Assembly: GCA_902462325.1 (NCBI GenBank)
Contig: CABQBF010000105.1
Span: forward strand, 1-9,126
Direction of reading: 5' to 3'
DNA length: 9,126 nt
Source of the DNA: an uncultured Peptococcaceae bacterium
Lineage (GTDB): Bacteria > Bacillota > Peptococcia > Peptococcales > Peptococcaceae
The position numbers and the translations under genes are program-made. Below are positions 1 to 6,477 of the stretch, one piece after another; position 1 is the stretch's first letter, and every line of letters begins with the position of its first letter. The notes beneath the pieces were generated by a model. It was not told the origin of the DNA. It saw only the letters and a program-made list of their open reading frames with translations, and searched no databases.

Positions 1-540
1 ATCGGCCAGACGGTCGCACACATAGCCAATCACCAAATTGGCCGACAACCCAGAGGTAGGGTCGGAGCCGCCGCAATTGGTACCGACGATGAGGTCGGAT
101 ATGGGACAAGGCTCCCGCTTACACGAGGCCGCTTGGGCCAATAAATTTTCAGCCAACCTTTTTCCTGCAGCCACAGTGCGCAGCACGCCGCCACACTGTT
201 GAATTTCCACCGCCTCCACCGGCTTTTGAGTACGCAGCCGGATAGCTTCCTTCACTAGCTGCCAATGGAGCTGTTCACAGCCTAATCCCACCAACAGCAC
301 GCCATACACATTAGCATTAGCCGCCAAACCAGCCAGCAGCTTTAAGGTCATAGCCGAATCGCCAGCCACCTGACCGCAACCGTTTTGGTTATGCAGCACT
401 ACCGCCCCGCATAAGTCCCGGCCAATCAGTCCAGCCACGTCGGCAGAACAGGCACAGGTAGGAATAATCAAGACATGATTGCGCACACCCACCGTACCAT
501 CGGGTCGCTTATAGCCCATAAATTCCAGCATGTTGTCCAT
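1..540 (-). CDS. UxaA-family dehydratase/lyase, large subunit (partial, C-terminus off the left edge)
   Basis: The minus-strand frame is open for 180 codons from an ATG at 540 to the window edge, so only the N-terminal half is present; family members are usually about 380-390 residues. It resembles the C-terminal domain of the altronate/galactarate dehydratase (UxaA/GarD) family and SuyB of (R)-sulfolactate sulfo-lyase. Visible family features are MGYKRPDGTVGVRNHV near residues 8-23, conserved cysteines in PTCACS (27-32), NGCGQ (53-57) and GLGCE (85-89), and the signature NCGGSDPTSGLSAN (155-168). Relatives use iron to eliminate water or sulfite from hydroxyacids in the cytoplasm; the substrate here is undetermined. 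A GGAGG at 548-544 lies only 3 nt before the ATG at 540, so the in-frame ATG at 531 is an alternative start. It overlaps the end of the small-subunit gene by 32 bases, implying coupled translation. Confidence 0.85.
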   Translation of the reverse strand, partial: MDNMLEFMGYKRPDGTVGVRNHVLIIPTCACSADVAGLIGRDLCGAVVLHNQNGCGQVAGDSAMTLKLLAGLAANANVYGVLLVGLGCEQLHWQLVKEAIRLRTQKPVEAVEIQQCGGVLRTVAAGKRLAENLLAQAASCKREPCPISDLIVGTNCGGSDPTSGLSANLVIGYVCDRLAD

Positions 541-808
541 CTCCCTCCGGCTGTTCACTGGCGGTATTATGGGTATGCACCCACTGTCCTGTCGCAATAT
601 CCGCTGTGGCGTAGCCCATAGGCTGTCCGTATTTATAAATCGGCTGCCCCCTTTTTATCTCCCGGCGGGCAATTTTATGATATTGGGGAATTTTCTCCAC
701 AGCCAGAAGCTCTTCTCCACCAGTGCTGACCCATTCACCGGCTGCCACCGGATCTAACACCGTCAGCACATTGTCTTTTTCATCAATCAAAACCGCTTTA
801 CGTTTCAT
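509..808 (-). CDS. UxaA-family dehydratase/lyase, small (SAF-domain) subunit
   Basis: This 99-residue protein matches the N-terminal SAF domain of altronate dehydratase, encoded here as a separate subunit as in SuyA or split UxaA systems. The conserved core spans residues 40-81: IPQYHKIARREI, then GQPIYKYGQPMGYATADIATG and the closing WVHTHN. The SAF domain packs against the large subunit at the active site. I chose the ATG at 808 because a GGAGG at 820-816 lies 7 nt upstream; the ATG at 814 would leave 1 nt, and longer starts include the ribosome binding site itself. Its last 32 bases overlap the large-subunit gene. The pair could be altronate dehydratase, sulfolactate sulfo-lyase or a related hydroxyacid enzyme, and the sequence does not decide among these. 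No terminator separates it from the decayed membrane-protein frame upstream. Confidence 0.85.
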   Translation of the reverse strand: MKRKAVLIDEKDNVLTVLDPVAAGEWVSTGGEELLAVEKIPQYHKIARREIKRGQPIYKYGQPMGYATADIATGQWVHTHNTASEQPEGDGQHAGIYGL

Positions 809-834
809 CTGCATTCCTCCAACTAATAAAAACA

Positions 835-1131
835 CTACTGTTCACGATTTTTTGCATGGCTGCACAGCAGCATTGCAGCCATATTAACAAGAATGATTCC
901 AACTACATAGCCTGTTAAAATGCCATTCATATACGGCACTACATCCAAAAGGGCAGACCAGTCCTGACATTCCACCCATCCTTTTATCATAGCGCACTCT
1001 GATAAAAGGATCAGCGCCAAAAACGAAAGGGATCATACCGATACCCATGGAACAAGTTTCGGACGATAGACTGCGCACCATAAGCTACACATTGCCAAAA
1101 TAAAGCTAGCCCCACCAAATACGAATCACAT
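835..1131 (-). pseudogene. Decayed small three-segment membrane protein with in-frame TGA codons
   Basis: In one minus-strand frame, from ATG at 1131 to TAG-class stop at 835-837, the translation reads as a coherent membrane protein of about 98 positions but contains TGA at 1126-1128 (codon 2) and at 1033-1035. Hydrophobic segments are FVFGGASFILAMCSLWCAVY, LVPWVSV(TGA)SLSFLALILL and GILTGYVVGIILVNMAAMLL, separated by short charged stretches; the end is SHAKNREQ. Tryptophan would fit at both TGA positions. TGA is a normal stop elsewhere in the window (end of the phosphoesterase gene at 4276), so genetic-code reassignment is unlikely and decay is the simplest reading. Possible internal starts (TTG at 1020, ATG at 990) lack a ribosome binding site. 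An AAAGGA lies 11 nt before the ATG at 1131. The family is not recognised. It sits between VanW and the UxaA pair on the same strand. Confidence 0.45.
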
Positions 1132-1179
1132 AGAATTTCAAATCCTTTCTTCAGCAAACATCAGCCAATGGTTCCGCTT

Positions 1180-1992
1180 CTACGCTTCTAAAAATGGCGC
1201 GTACATCATCAGTGCCGCATTTTTTACAACAAGAACTTCCCGGAGCAAGTTGCCTTCTAAATCATATTGCTGCTGATACAGTTCATTATGCCGGCTATAA
1301 CCGCCCCAGTACTCACCGCGCATCTCATGATTACGCTCTACAATTTTATAGCGATAGGCGGGCGGTGCAGTCACACGCCATTGCCCTTCTAAATACTCTG
1401 GGCCCACCTGAACCACAAGCTGATAAGTATCGTCAGTATTATTTTGAATCATCAAATCCCCATGGGGATAAAAACAAGTCGCGCCGCTGCCAAAGGGCTG
1501 TGTCCGATTAGAATCAGGAAACACATCATAGCCATGACGATGCCGCTCCACCACCGTAAGCGGCGTGTGCAGAGTCATCCAAAAAATCAAATTGGACAAC
1601 TGGCACAGTCCACCGCCAACCCCTGGCGCAAAAGTGCCGTTTTGCAAAATCATACCCTCTACATAACCTTTTTTTCTTGTAGGATTACCGATTAACCGCC
1701 AATAACTGAAAATTTCACCGGGACGTAAAATTATCCCATTTAATTGCTGCACGGCAAGCTTTAAGTTGACAATTTTATTTTGCTGCATCCACATATCCAC
1801 ATCTTTCAGCTTCCGCAACAGAATGGTCTGATGAGAAAAATAAGAGTACGGCAGCCACTCCTCTTGTAACGTAACCGCAAACTGCTTGCGCAGTTTCAAC
1901 CATAACCATCTACGCTGCAGCCCGTAGTAACAACGCCCCAATCTCAGGCGTAAATCTGAGCGTTTCTTCGGTTGTTCTAGTTTTGTAGGCAT
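1180..1992 (-). CDS. VanW-family protein
   Basis: This 270-residue protein is close to the usual length of VanW, an accessory protein of unknown biochemical role first named from vanB-type glycopeptide resistance clusters and widespread in Firmicutes outside them. The family core is evident: LRPGEIFSYWRLIGNPTRKKGY (about 89-110), the glycine-rich GVGGGLCQLSN (124-134), then HRHGYDVFPDSNRTQPFGSGAT (151-172) and DLMIQNNT (179-186). The N-terminus is basic and has no signal peptide or clear membrane segment. The ATG at 1992 is preferred over the one at 1998 because GGAG at 2003-2000 lies 7 nt before it but only 1 nt before the other. No vanA/B ligase, VanX/VanY or VanRS genes are visible, so a resistance role is not supported. 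A promoter lies upstream and no terminator is seen after it, so it may be cotranscribed with the genes toward position 1. Confidence 0.9.
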   Translation of the reverse strand: MPTKLEQPKKRSDLRLRLGRCYYGLQRRWLWLKLRKQFAVTLQEEWLPYSYFSHQTILLRKLKDVDMWMQQNKIVNLKLAVQQLNGIILRPGEIFSYWRLIGNPTRKKGYVEGMILQNGTFAPGVGGGLCQLSNLIFWMTLHTPLTVVERHRHGYDVFPDSNRTQPFGSGATCFYPHGDLMIQNNTDDTYQLVVQVGPEYLEGQWRVTAPPAYRYKIVERNHEMRGEYWGGYSRHNELYQQQYDLEGNLLREVLVVKNAALMMYAPFLEA

Positions 1993-2031
1993 AAGCATAC
2001 TCCCCTGGCAAAATTTAAATTCATTGTTTTT

Positions 2032-2060
2032 ATTTTATCATATCAAAATATAAAACACAA
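2032..2060 (-). promoter_or_regulatory. Predicted sigma-A-type promoter of the VanW gene
   Basis: On the minus strand TTGTGT (2060-2055) and TAAAAT (2037-2032) are separated by 17 bp, about 40 bases upstream of the VanW start. An overlapping TATGAT (2042-2037) could serve as an alternative -10. The palindrome AAGCGCTT (2066-2059) overlaps the -35 and resembles the core of a catabolite-responsive (cre) site, but its flanks match poorly. Confidence 0.5.
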
Positions 2061-2176
2061 GCGCTTGGATTATTGATAGCCCTTTTTGTTCTTAGTCTTC
2101 AGACTACCTGACTCTCTATGTAAGCGTTATTGCCATTATGACGTTGTACGATCCTATATTTTCTCCCCATACAGAC

Positions 2177-2220
2177 CATAAAAATAGGACTGCCGCACCA
2201 TTGCCGGTTGCGGTAGGCCT
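2177..2220 (-). terminator. Rho-independent terminator of the aminotransferase gene
   Basis: Arms AGGACTGCCGCA (2186-2197) and TGCGGTAGGCCT (2209-2220) form a 12-bp stem with one mismatch and one G-T pair around an 11-nt loop. Read on the minus strand the stem is followed at once by ATTTTTATGG. It lies about 80 bases past the aminotransferase stop and insulates VanW from that gene. Confidence 0.7.
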
Positions 2221-2298
2221 GTTTATTTCTCGCTTAACAATAACTCTGCATAAATCCCTGCTTGTGATAAAACAAAAATCTATTCGGGAAATCTAAGC

Positions 2299-3489
2299 TT
2301 ATCTATTTTTATAATAGTCGGCCAGCTTGCGGAAGGCTTCTAAAGAGCGTTCTACTTTTTCGGTGGGCACGCAGTAGGCCATGCGGAAATGGCCGGGGCA
2401 GCCGAAGCCGTCGCCGGGCACCAGCAGCAGGTCAAATTCTTTGGCCTTGTTGCAGAAAGCCACTGCATCAGGCTCCAACGATTTGGGGAACATGTAGAAG
2501 GTGCCGTCGGGCTTGACGCAGGAATAGCCCATCTCGGTCAGCGCATCGTAGAGTATGTGCATATTGGTTTCATACACCTGCAAGTCGGAGGTACAGTCCA
2601 GCAATTCACTGACCGCCAACTGAATGATGGAAGATGGACAATTATGGCCAATACCGCGGGAAATCTGTCCGCACATATCCACAATCAGAGCGGCGTCCTT
2701 ACAAGCCGGATTGACTGCCACATAGCCAATGCGTTCCCCAGGCAGCGACAGCGATTTGCTGAAAGAGTAGCAGGAAATGGTGTTGTCATAAAATTTGGAC
2801 GTATAGGGCACTTCTTTGCCGTCAAACACAATTTCCCGATAGGGCTCATCGGACAGAATATAAATGTCATGGCCGTATTCGGCTTCTTTCTCCTTTAACA
2901 CCTGGGCCAGCTTGGTCAGCGTTTCTGCCGAATAGACCACGCCCGACGGATTGTTTGGCGTATTAATCAGCACAGCCATCACTTTTGGATTGAGCATTTC
3001 CACAAAAGCGTCAAAATTAATCTGAAAATCGACAGGCTGAGCCGGCACCACCTTCAACACGGCGCCGGTTAAATTGATATAGGGGAAATATTCGGAAAAA
3101 TGGGGCGCAAAGGTCAGCACTTCATCGCCCGGCTCCGTAACCGCCCGCACGGCATGGGCCAGCGCAGCCGCCGCGCCCGATACCGGAAAAATATGCTCCT
3201 TGCCATAATTCATGGCAAAACGCTGATTCAGCGAATCGGCAATGGCCTGCCGCACCAAATCAATGCCCAGACTGGGGCTGTAGCCATGCACAGCCAACGG
3301 GTCGCCCTCTAAGGCCAGGCGGGCAATGGTTTCATTGACAATCTGCGGCGCAGGCACCGACGGATTGCCTAAGCTGAAATCAAACACATTTTCATAGCCG
3401 ATTTCCTTGGCCCGTTCCGCGCCGTAAGCAGAAATTTCCCGAATCACCGATTTTTGATGCAGCATCTCTTTATATTGTTTTGCAAGCAT
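2299..3489 (-). CDS. Pyridoxal-phosphate-dependent aminotransferase, class I/II (AspB-like)
   Basis: This 396-residue cytoplasmic enzyme has the normal fold-type I aminotransferase length and motifs. FSLGNPSVPAP (38-48) is the substrate-site loop, INTPNNPSG (175-183) the PLP-contacting Asn-Pro motif, LSDEPY (212-217) contains the Asp that pairs with the PLP pyridine nitrogen (D214), SFSKSLSLPGERIGY (242-256) contains the Schiff-base lysine K245, and R369 in GHFRMAY is the likely carboxylate-binding arginine. It should transfer amino groups between an amino acid and a 2-oxoacid; aspartate or an aromatic or branched-chain substrate are all possible. The ATG at 3489 is supported by GGAGGG 6 nt upstream; a longer TTG start at 3516 would translate through that site. 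It has its own promoter and terminator, so it is probably monocistronic. Confidence 0.93.
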   Translation of the reverse strand: MLAKQYKEMLHQKSVIREISAYGAERAKEIGYENVFDFSLGNPSVPAPQIVNETIARLALEGDPLAVHGYSPSLGIDLVRQAIADSLNQRFAMNYGKEHIFPVSGAAAALAHAVRAVTEPGDEVLTFAPHFSEYFPYINLTGAVLKVVPAQPVDFQINFDAFVEMLNPKVMAVLINTPNNPSGVVYSAETLTKLAQVLKEKEAEYGHDIYILSDEPYREIVFDGKEVPYTSKFYDNTISCYSFSKSLSLPGERIGYVAVNPACKDAALIVDMCGQISRGIGHNCPSSIIQLAVSELLDCTSDLQVYETNMHILYDALTEMGYSCVKPDGTFYMFPKSLEPDAVAFCNKAKEFDLLLVPGDGFGCPGHFRMAYCVPTEKVERSLEAFRKLADYYKNR

Positions 3490-3538
3490 ATAAGTCCCTC
3501 CAACTAGCGTATTCAAAATAAATTTTTCTCTATTGTTC

Positions 3539-3567
3539 AGTATACTATAAACATCGTTCTGTTACAA
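3539..3567 (-). promoter_or_regulatory. Predicted sigma-A-type promoter of the aminotransferase
   Basis: On the minus strand TTGTAA (3567-3562) and TATACT (3544-3539) are separated by exactly 17 bp, about 50 bases before the aminotransferase start. The boxes lie in the short gap after the preceding gene. No terminator hairpin is visible in that gap, so some read-through from the upstream unit is possible. Confidence 0.65.
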
Positions 3568-3607
3568 ACCGGAACCATCCAAAACAGCAGCAGGAATATT
3601 GTATACT

Positions 3608-4261
3608 TTATGGCAACTCTCCCAACAGCTTCTCCATCTCAGGTTCCAATAAATAACGTACATGGTATTGAAAGGCCGCAGTACGGTTTTGAATATCCTC
3701 CGCCGTAACGCCTTTGTAACACCGAATCGCTTCTGCGCAAGCCTGCAGCGCTTCCTGTTCTTCCTGTGTTGTACAGCCGCAGGACATCCCGACTTCATAA
3801 TAATAGTCATGTTCTTCCAATAATACCGTAATCTCCGCCGTATCCCCAGTGGGAAACACCCGCTGTAAAACAAACTTGGAAAACAAAATGGGGACTGTTT
3901 CCAGAGGAATGGCCAGCGCTTCTTGAAAACGCTGCTCCATGCTTTCGCACCAAGCTTCTATCTCCGCCTCTGTCGGGTACCTGTCTTTTGGCGTCTTTTT
4001 CTCCGGCGTGGTCAAAAGATGGCGGTAATGGTTGACAATATAAATGGCCTTCTGCCGTTCCAGTTCCTCGCCCTCTAAGGGTGCTTGCTGCATCTTTAAT
4101 GTCTCTGTCAGATATTGCTTGAACTGCTCCAGCGAGTGATAACAGGGCATTATCGACGCTTCTATCTTTTTCTGCAGGGCAGCCAATGCCTCAACAGCTT
4201 CCCCCTCGCTCACCCAGGCAACGGCGTCGCCATCGCCCAACGTATAATATCGTTGTCCCAT
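3608..4261 (-). CDS. Hypothetical protein, unrecognised family (second gene of the phosphoesterase unit)
   Basis: I do not recognise this 217-residue protein. It starts at the ATG at 4261, placed 7 nt after a perfect AAGGAGG; longer in-frame starts include that site. There is no signal peptide or membrane segment. The composition is acidic and mostly helix-forming: a Glu/Ala-rich N-terminus (VSEGEAVEALAALQKKIEAS), a Glu/Gln-rich middle with a charged TPEKKTPKDRYPTEAEIEAW stretch, and a hydrophobic IPLETVPILFSKFVLQRVF. There follows an aromatic/cysteine motif YYYEVGMSCGCTT near residues 150-162. Two cysteines one residue apart plus others nearby could bind metal, but there is no recognised site. 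It begins 14 bases after the stop of the YfcE-type gene, so the two are surely cotranscribed. It looks like a soluble cytoplasmic protein; no function is claimed. Confidence 0.8.
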   Translation of the reverse strand: MGQRYYTLGDGDAVAWVSEGEAVEALAALQKKIEASIMPCYHSLEQFKQYLTETLKMQQAPLEGEELERQKAIYIVNHYRHLLTTPEKKTPKDRYPTEAEIEAWCESMEQRFQEALAIPLETVPILFSKFVLQRVFPTGDTAEITVLLEEHDYYYEVGMSCGCTTQEEQEALQACAEAIRCYKGVTAEDIQNRTAAFQYHVRYLLEPEMEKLLGELP

Positions 4262-4275
4262 CTTGGATCCTCCTT

Positions 4276-4830
4276 TCAAAGGCTTTCCGCCAGCACCAAC
4301 TGCGAAACCACATCGCCTGTCAGACTTTTCAGCGTCAGAACGCCGTCCTCCAGCAGCAAATAGCCCCGGATACTGTTCTGCTTGGGAAAGGTCACCGAAC
4401 CGGGATTGGCGTAGATATAAGCGCCGCAGTCCTCCAGGGCTGCTATATGAGTATGCCCGTGCAGCAATACATCGCCCTGCTGCAGCATAGGCAGCTGGGT
4501 TTGATTAAAATGGTGGCCGTGGGTGGCAAATATCATCCGTTTGTCTGCAGAGAGAATGCAGTAATCGGCCAGAATAGGAAATCCCAGCATCATCTGATCC
4601 ACCTCGCCGTCGCAGTTGCCCCGCACGCATAGCAGCTGCTGCTTGCGGGCATTGAGCAGAGCCGCCACCGCTTTGGGAGCGTAGGTTTCTGGTAAGGGAT
4701 TGCGCGGCCCATGATAGAGCAAATCGCCCAGCAATAACAATTTATCGGCCTGCTCCCTGTCAAACGCCTCTAATAGTTGCTGGCAATCGGACACCGAGCC
4801 GTGAATATCTGAAGCAATCATTATTTTCAT
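4276..4830 (-). CDS. yfcE: YfcE-type metallophosphoesterase
   Basis: This 184-residue calcineurin-like phosphodiesterase has the same length as E. coli YfcE. All metal-ligand motifs are present in order: SDIHG with D8 and H10, LGDLLYHG with D36, RGNCD with N72, THGHH with H104, and HGHTH with H126 and H128; NPGSV follows at 142-146. Family members bind two metal ions and hydrolyse phosphodiesters in vitro, but their physiological substrate is not established. The start at 4830 gives the usual family N-terminus (MKIMIASDIHG), although the nearest AGGA lies about 11 nt upstream. The gene ends in TGA, the only complete gene here to do so, which shows that TGA is a true stop in this genome. It is the first gene of a two-gene unit with the 217-residue hypothetical protein. 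Confidence 0.92.
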   Translation of the reverse strand: MKIMIASDIHGSVSDCQQLLEAFDREQADKLLLLGDLLYHGPRNPLPETYAPKAVAALLNARKQQLLCVRGNCDGEVDQMMLGFPILADYCILSADKRMIFATHGHHFNQTQLPMLQQGDVLLHGHTHIAALEDCGAYIYANPGSVTFPKQNSIRGYLLLEDGVLTLKSLTGDVVSQLVLAESL

Positions 4831-4910
4831 AATACAACATGTCCTTTCTGCATGATACCTTGTAGCCTATATCATAACCGATACTTGCTAACGATTTCCC
4901 AAGCCAGCAA

Positions 4911-5510
4911 TTACATGGCAGGCATAGGCGCTGTATAGAAACCCAACTTGTGGAACTGATACCAGTCTGCTACTTTCGCTTCCTCTGCAACATGTAAGGC
5001 CAATAAAATCTCTTTTGCAAATTCCATCGGCGCTGTACCGTTGGCTGTTATAATAGCTCCATCTCTCACAGCCTGTTTCGCCACATAGTTTGTTTCTCCA
5101 GTATAAACAGCACCTGCCCATTGTTTTAAATCCTGAAGGTCGTTGCCTGTGTGCCGGACATCATTCAGCATACCGACTGTACCCAAAAAAGCAGCAGCGT
5201 CGCAAATGCCGCCTAATATTTTGCCTTTTTGGTAGCAGTCCGCTACAAGCGGTTTTATCTGCTGCGCAGGTTCGTTTCTCCAGGTCATGCCGCCAATTAA
5301 GATTAAAGCTTCATATTCCTCCGGAACAGAAGCAATATCATAATCCGGCCATACACGAAAGCCACCGATTGACTGTACAAAATCCTTCGCTAAGGATACC
5401 GTTTTTATCTCATACTGCCCCTGTCCTAACATGGTGATTGCAGAGGCGATATAGGCTGCTTCCCAGTCCGCATATTGCTGTAAAATAACAAATAAAATCC
5501 TTTTCTTCAT
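4911..5510 (-). CDS. DJ-1/PfpI-family protein (glutamine amidotransferase-like)
   Basis: This 199-residue protein has the DJ-1/PfpI fold signatures: an N-terminal KKRILFVIL strand, E17 in YADWEAAY (the conserved glutamate near the nucleophile), LILIGGMTW (69-77), and the nucleophile elbow LGGICDAAAFLG with C103. RHTGND supplies a candidate catalytic histidine at H120, and ANGTAPMEFAKEI (156-168) is typical of the bacterial subgroup annotated as type 1 glutamine amidotransferase-like. Family activities include protease, chaperone, glyoxalase and deglycase functions, so the substrate cannot be named. A GGGGG-rich ribosome binding site lies 8 nt before the ATG at 5510. A strong promoter precedes it, with a perfect palindrome in the leader overlapping the ribosome binding site. 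It is probably monocistronic, and is cytoplasmic (no signal peptide). Confidence 0.88.
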   Translation of the reverse strand: MKKRILFVILQQYADWEAAYIASAITMLGQGQYEIKTVSLAKDFVQSIGGFRVWPDYDIASVPEEYEALILIGGMTWRNEPAQQIKPLVADCYQKGKILGGICDAAAFLGTVGMLNDVRHTGNDLQDLKQWAGAVYTGETNYVAKQAVRDGAIITANGTAPMEFAKEILLALHVAEEAKVADWYQFHKLGFYTAPMPAM

Positions 5511-5521
5511 ACCGATTTCCC

Positions 5522-5533
5522 CCTTTTAAAAGG
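5522..5533. repeat. Perfect 12-bp palindrome in the DJ-1 gene leader
   Basis: CCTTTTAAAAGG is a perfect inverted repeat lying between the predicted transcription start and the ATG. Its proximal arm runs into the G-rich ribosome binding site (5523-5519). It could be a repressor operator or merely AT-rich coincidence. Confidence 0.35.
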
Positions 5534-5548
5534 TATTTTATCGTTTTT

Positions 5549-5577
5549 ATCATAACACAGACCCTTTCCACGTGCAA
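5549..5577 (-). promoter_or_regulatory. Predicted sigma-A-type promoter of the DJ-1/PfpI gene
   Basis: On the minus strand TTGCAC (5577-5572) and TATGAT (5554-5549) are separated by exactly 17 bp. Both boxes match the consensus well and lie about 40 bases upstream of the start codon. The palindrome CACGTG (5569-5574) overlaps the -35. Confidence 0.65.
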
Positions 5578-5590
5578 GATACTATCAGCA

Positions 5591-5640
5591 AAATAGCCTA
5601 GGCCAAAACACGTCAACATAAAAATGACAAAGGCTTATTT
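5591..5640 (-). terminator. Weak candidate terminator after the MerR-type gene
   Basis: AAATAGCCT (5591-5599) and AGGCTTATTT (5631-5640) pair with one bulged base. The large loop contains a second short hairpin, GTCA/TGAC (5612-5615 and 5625-5628). On the minus strand the stem is followed by TTTTGC. The GC core is short and the loop long, so this is tentative. Confidence 0.25.
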
Positions 5641-5656
5641 TAACGGGTGAGTTATT

Positions 5657-6397
5657 TTATTTTACTTCAATCCAACCCTTGTGATAATCGTAATCGATAC
5701 CATCCTCCCCGCGGGCGCTGAACAAAAAGCGTGACACAATCACGCCAGTCTGCCAACCCTTGGCCATAAGCCGCTGGCAATGCTGCGCTGCATTGTTGTG
5801 CCCATGATTTTGCATTTCATATTGCAGCAACACCTCCACATATTGCTTGCCGGGCTGCTGCTGCCAAATACAAGGAGCCTGCTCGTCATCGGTTTCTAAT
5901 CCATAAAGCATTTCCGCCTGAGCGTCCTGCTGCACACCAATAAACACATACTGATTGAATAGGCTGCGCTGCCAATCGGCGGGATTATCGCTCTGAAACA
6001 GCCGCACCTGCTGAAAGTCGGGCACGCCGGGCAAATCGGGCAGCTGCTGCAAACGGGCTGCCTCCTGCAGATGATTGCGCCGCTCGTTGATTTCCCGCTG
6101 CGTTTGCTGTAAAGCCTGCAATTCCAGCTCAATTTCCTGCTGCTTTTTTTCCAGCTTTTGCTCCAATTCGCAGACAGAATGCTGCAATACCTGGCGCAAT
6201 TCATCGGTTGAAAAATGCAGATTGCGGTAAAATATAATATCGGTTACGCGCAGCAAATCGGAAAAGGTATATTGCCGGTAATGATTGTCTTGGTCCCGTT
6301 CAAGCTGCAATAAACCCTGCTGCTCCCAGAAGCGCAGCTTGGAACGGTTTACCTGTAACAAATCAGCGATTTCGCCAATCTGAAAATATTTTTCCAC
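5657..6397 (-). CDS. MerR-family transcriptional regulator
   Basis: This 246-residue regulator has a MerR winged-helix DNA-binding domain at residues 4-73: YFQIGEIADLLQVNRSKLRFWEQQGLL, followed by RQYTFSDLLRVTDIIFYRNLHFS. A Glu/Lys/Gln-rich coiled coil (about 76-117) forms the dimerisation helix. The C-terminal half ends in YDYHKGWIEVK, like the effector-binding domains of drug-responsive MerR proteins, rather than the Cys-containing metal-binding tail of MerR/CueR types. Glutamine is abundant. The start is the GTG at 6397; an in-frame TGA lies just upstream and an AAAGGA about 11 nt away. Family members bind the over-long spacer of a target promoter and twist it to activate transcription on effector binding. 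The divergent MATE gene has exactly such a promoter and is the inferred target; autoregulation is plausible. Confidence 0.92.
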   Translation of the reverse strand: MEKYFQIGEIADLLQVNRSKLRFWEQQGLLQLERDQDNHYRQYTFSDLLRVTDIIFYRNLHFSTDELRQVLQHSVCELEQKLEKKQQEIELELQALQQTQREINERRNHLQEAARLQQLPDLPGVPDFQQVRLFQSDNPADWQRSLFNQYVFIGVQQDAQAEMLYGLETDDEQAPCIWQQQPGKQYVEVLLQYEMQNHGHNNAAQHCQRLMAKGWQTGVIVSRFLFSARGEDGIDYDYHKGWIEVK

Positions 6398-6463
6398 CCG
6401 TTCTCACATCCTTTTATGGTACGCCATCTTACTTTTCCTATCCTGTTTCTTAAAAAACTATAA

Positions 6464-6477
6464 AAGGTCTTGACCTT
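6464..6477. promoter_or_regulatory. Second inverted repeat overlapping the pump -35
   Basis: AAGGTC and GACCTT form a perfect 6-bp inverted repeat separated by TT. Its right half overlaps the -35 box (6470-6475) and the left arm of the main MerR dyad. It could be an extra regulator half-site or a site bearing on the divergent regulator promoter; the role is inferred. Confidence 0.35.

Noticed and set aside
884..1081. A 65-codon minus-strand frame beginning MVRSLSSETC
   Set aside because: It lies out of frame across the hydrophobic membrane-protein frame, lacks a ribosome binding site and shows no protein-like pattern.
835..1131. Reading TGA as tryptophan (alternative genetic code) across the window
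   Set aside because: The phosphoesterase gene ends normally at a TGA at its family-typical length of 184 residues, and all other intact genes use TGG for tryptophan with no internal TGA.
1180..1992. Glycopeptide resistance locus because of VanW
   Set aside because: No Van ligase, VanX/VanY peptidase or VanRS two-component genes are present, and VanW-family proteins are common outside resistance clusters.
2067..2176. A small gene or structured RNA between VanW and the aminotransferase terminator
   Set aside because: No frame with a ribosome binding site and no extended stem were found; AGTCT/AGACT near 2095-2106 is a 5-bp repeat expected by chance.
2389..2898. A 169-codon plus-strand open frame inside the aminotransferase
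   Set aside because: It is antisense to an intact, motif-complete aminotransferase, has no ribosome binding site and resembles no family; it is a codon-composition artefact.
4186..4632. A 148-codon plus-strand open frame across the phosphoesterase/hypothetical junction
   Set aside because: It is antisense to two real genes, starts without a ribosome binding site and has low-complexity Gln/His-rich content typical of a shadow frame.
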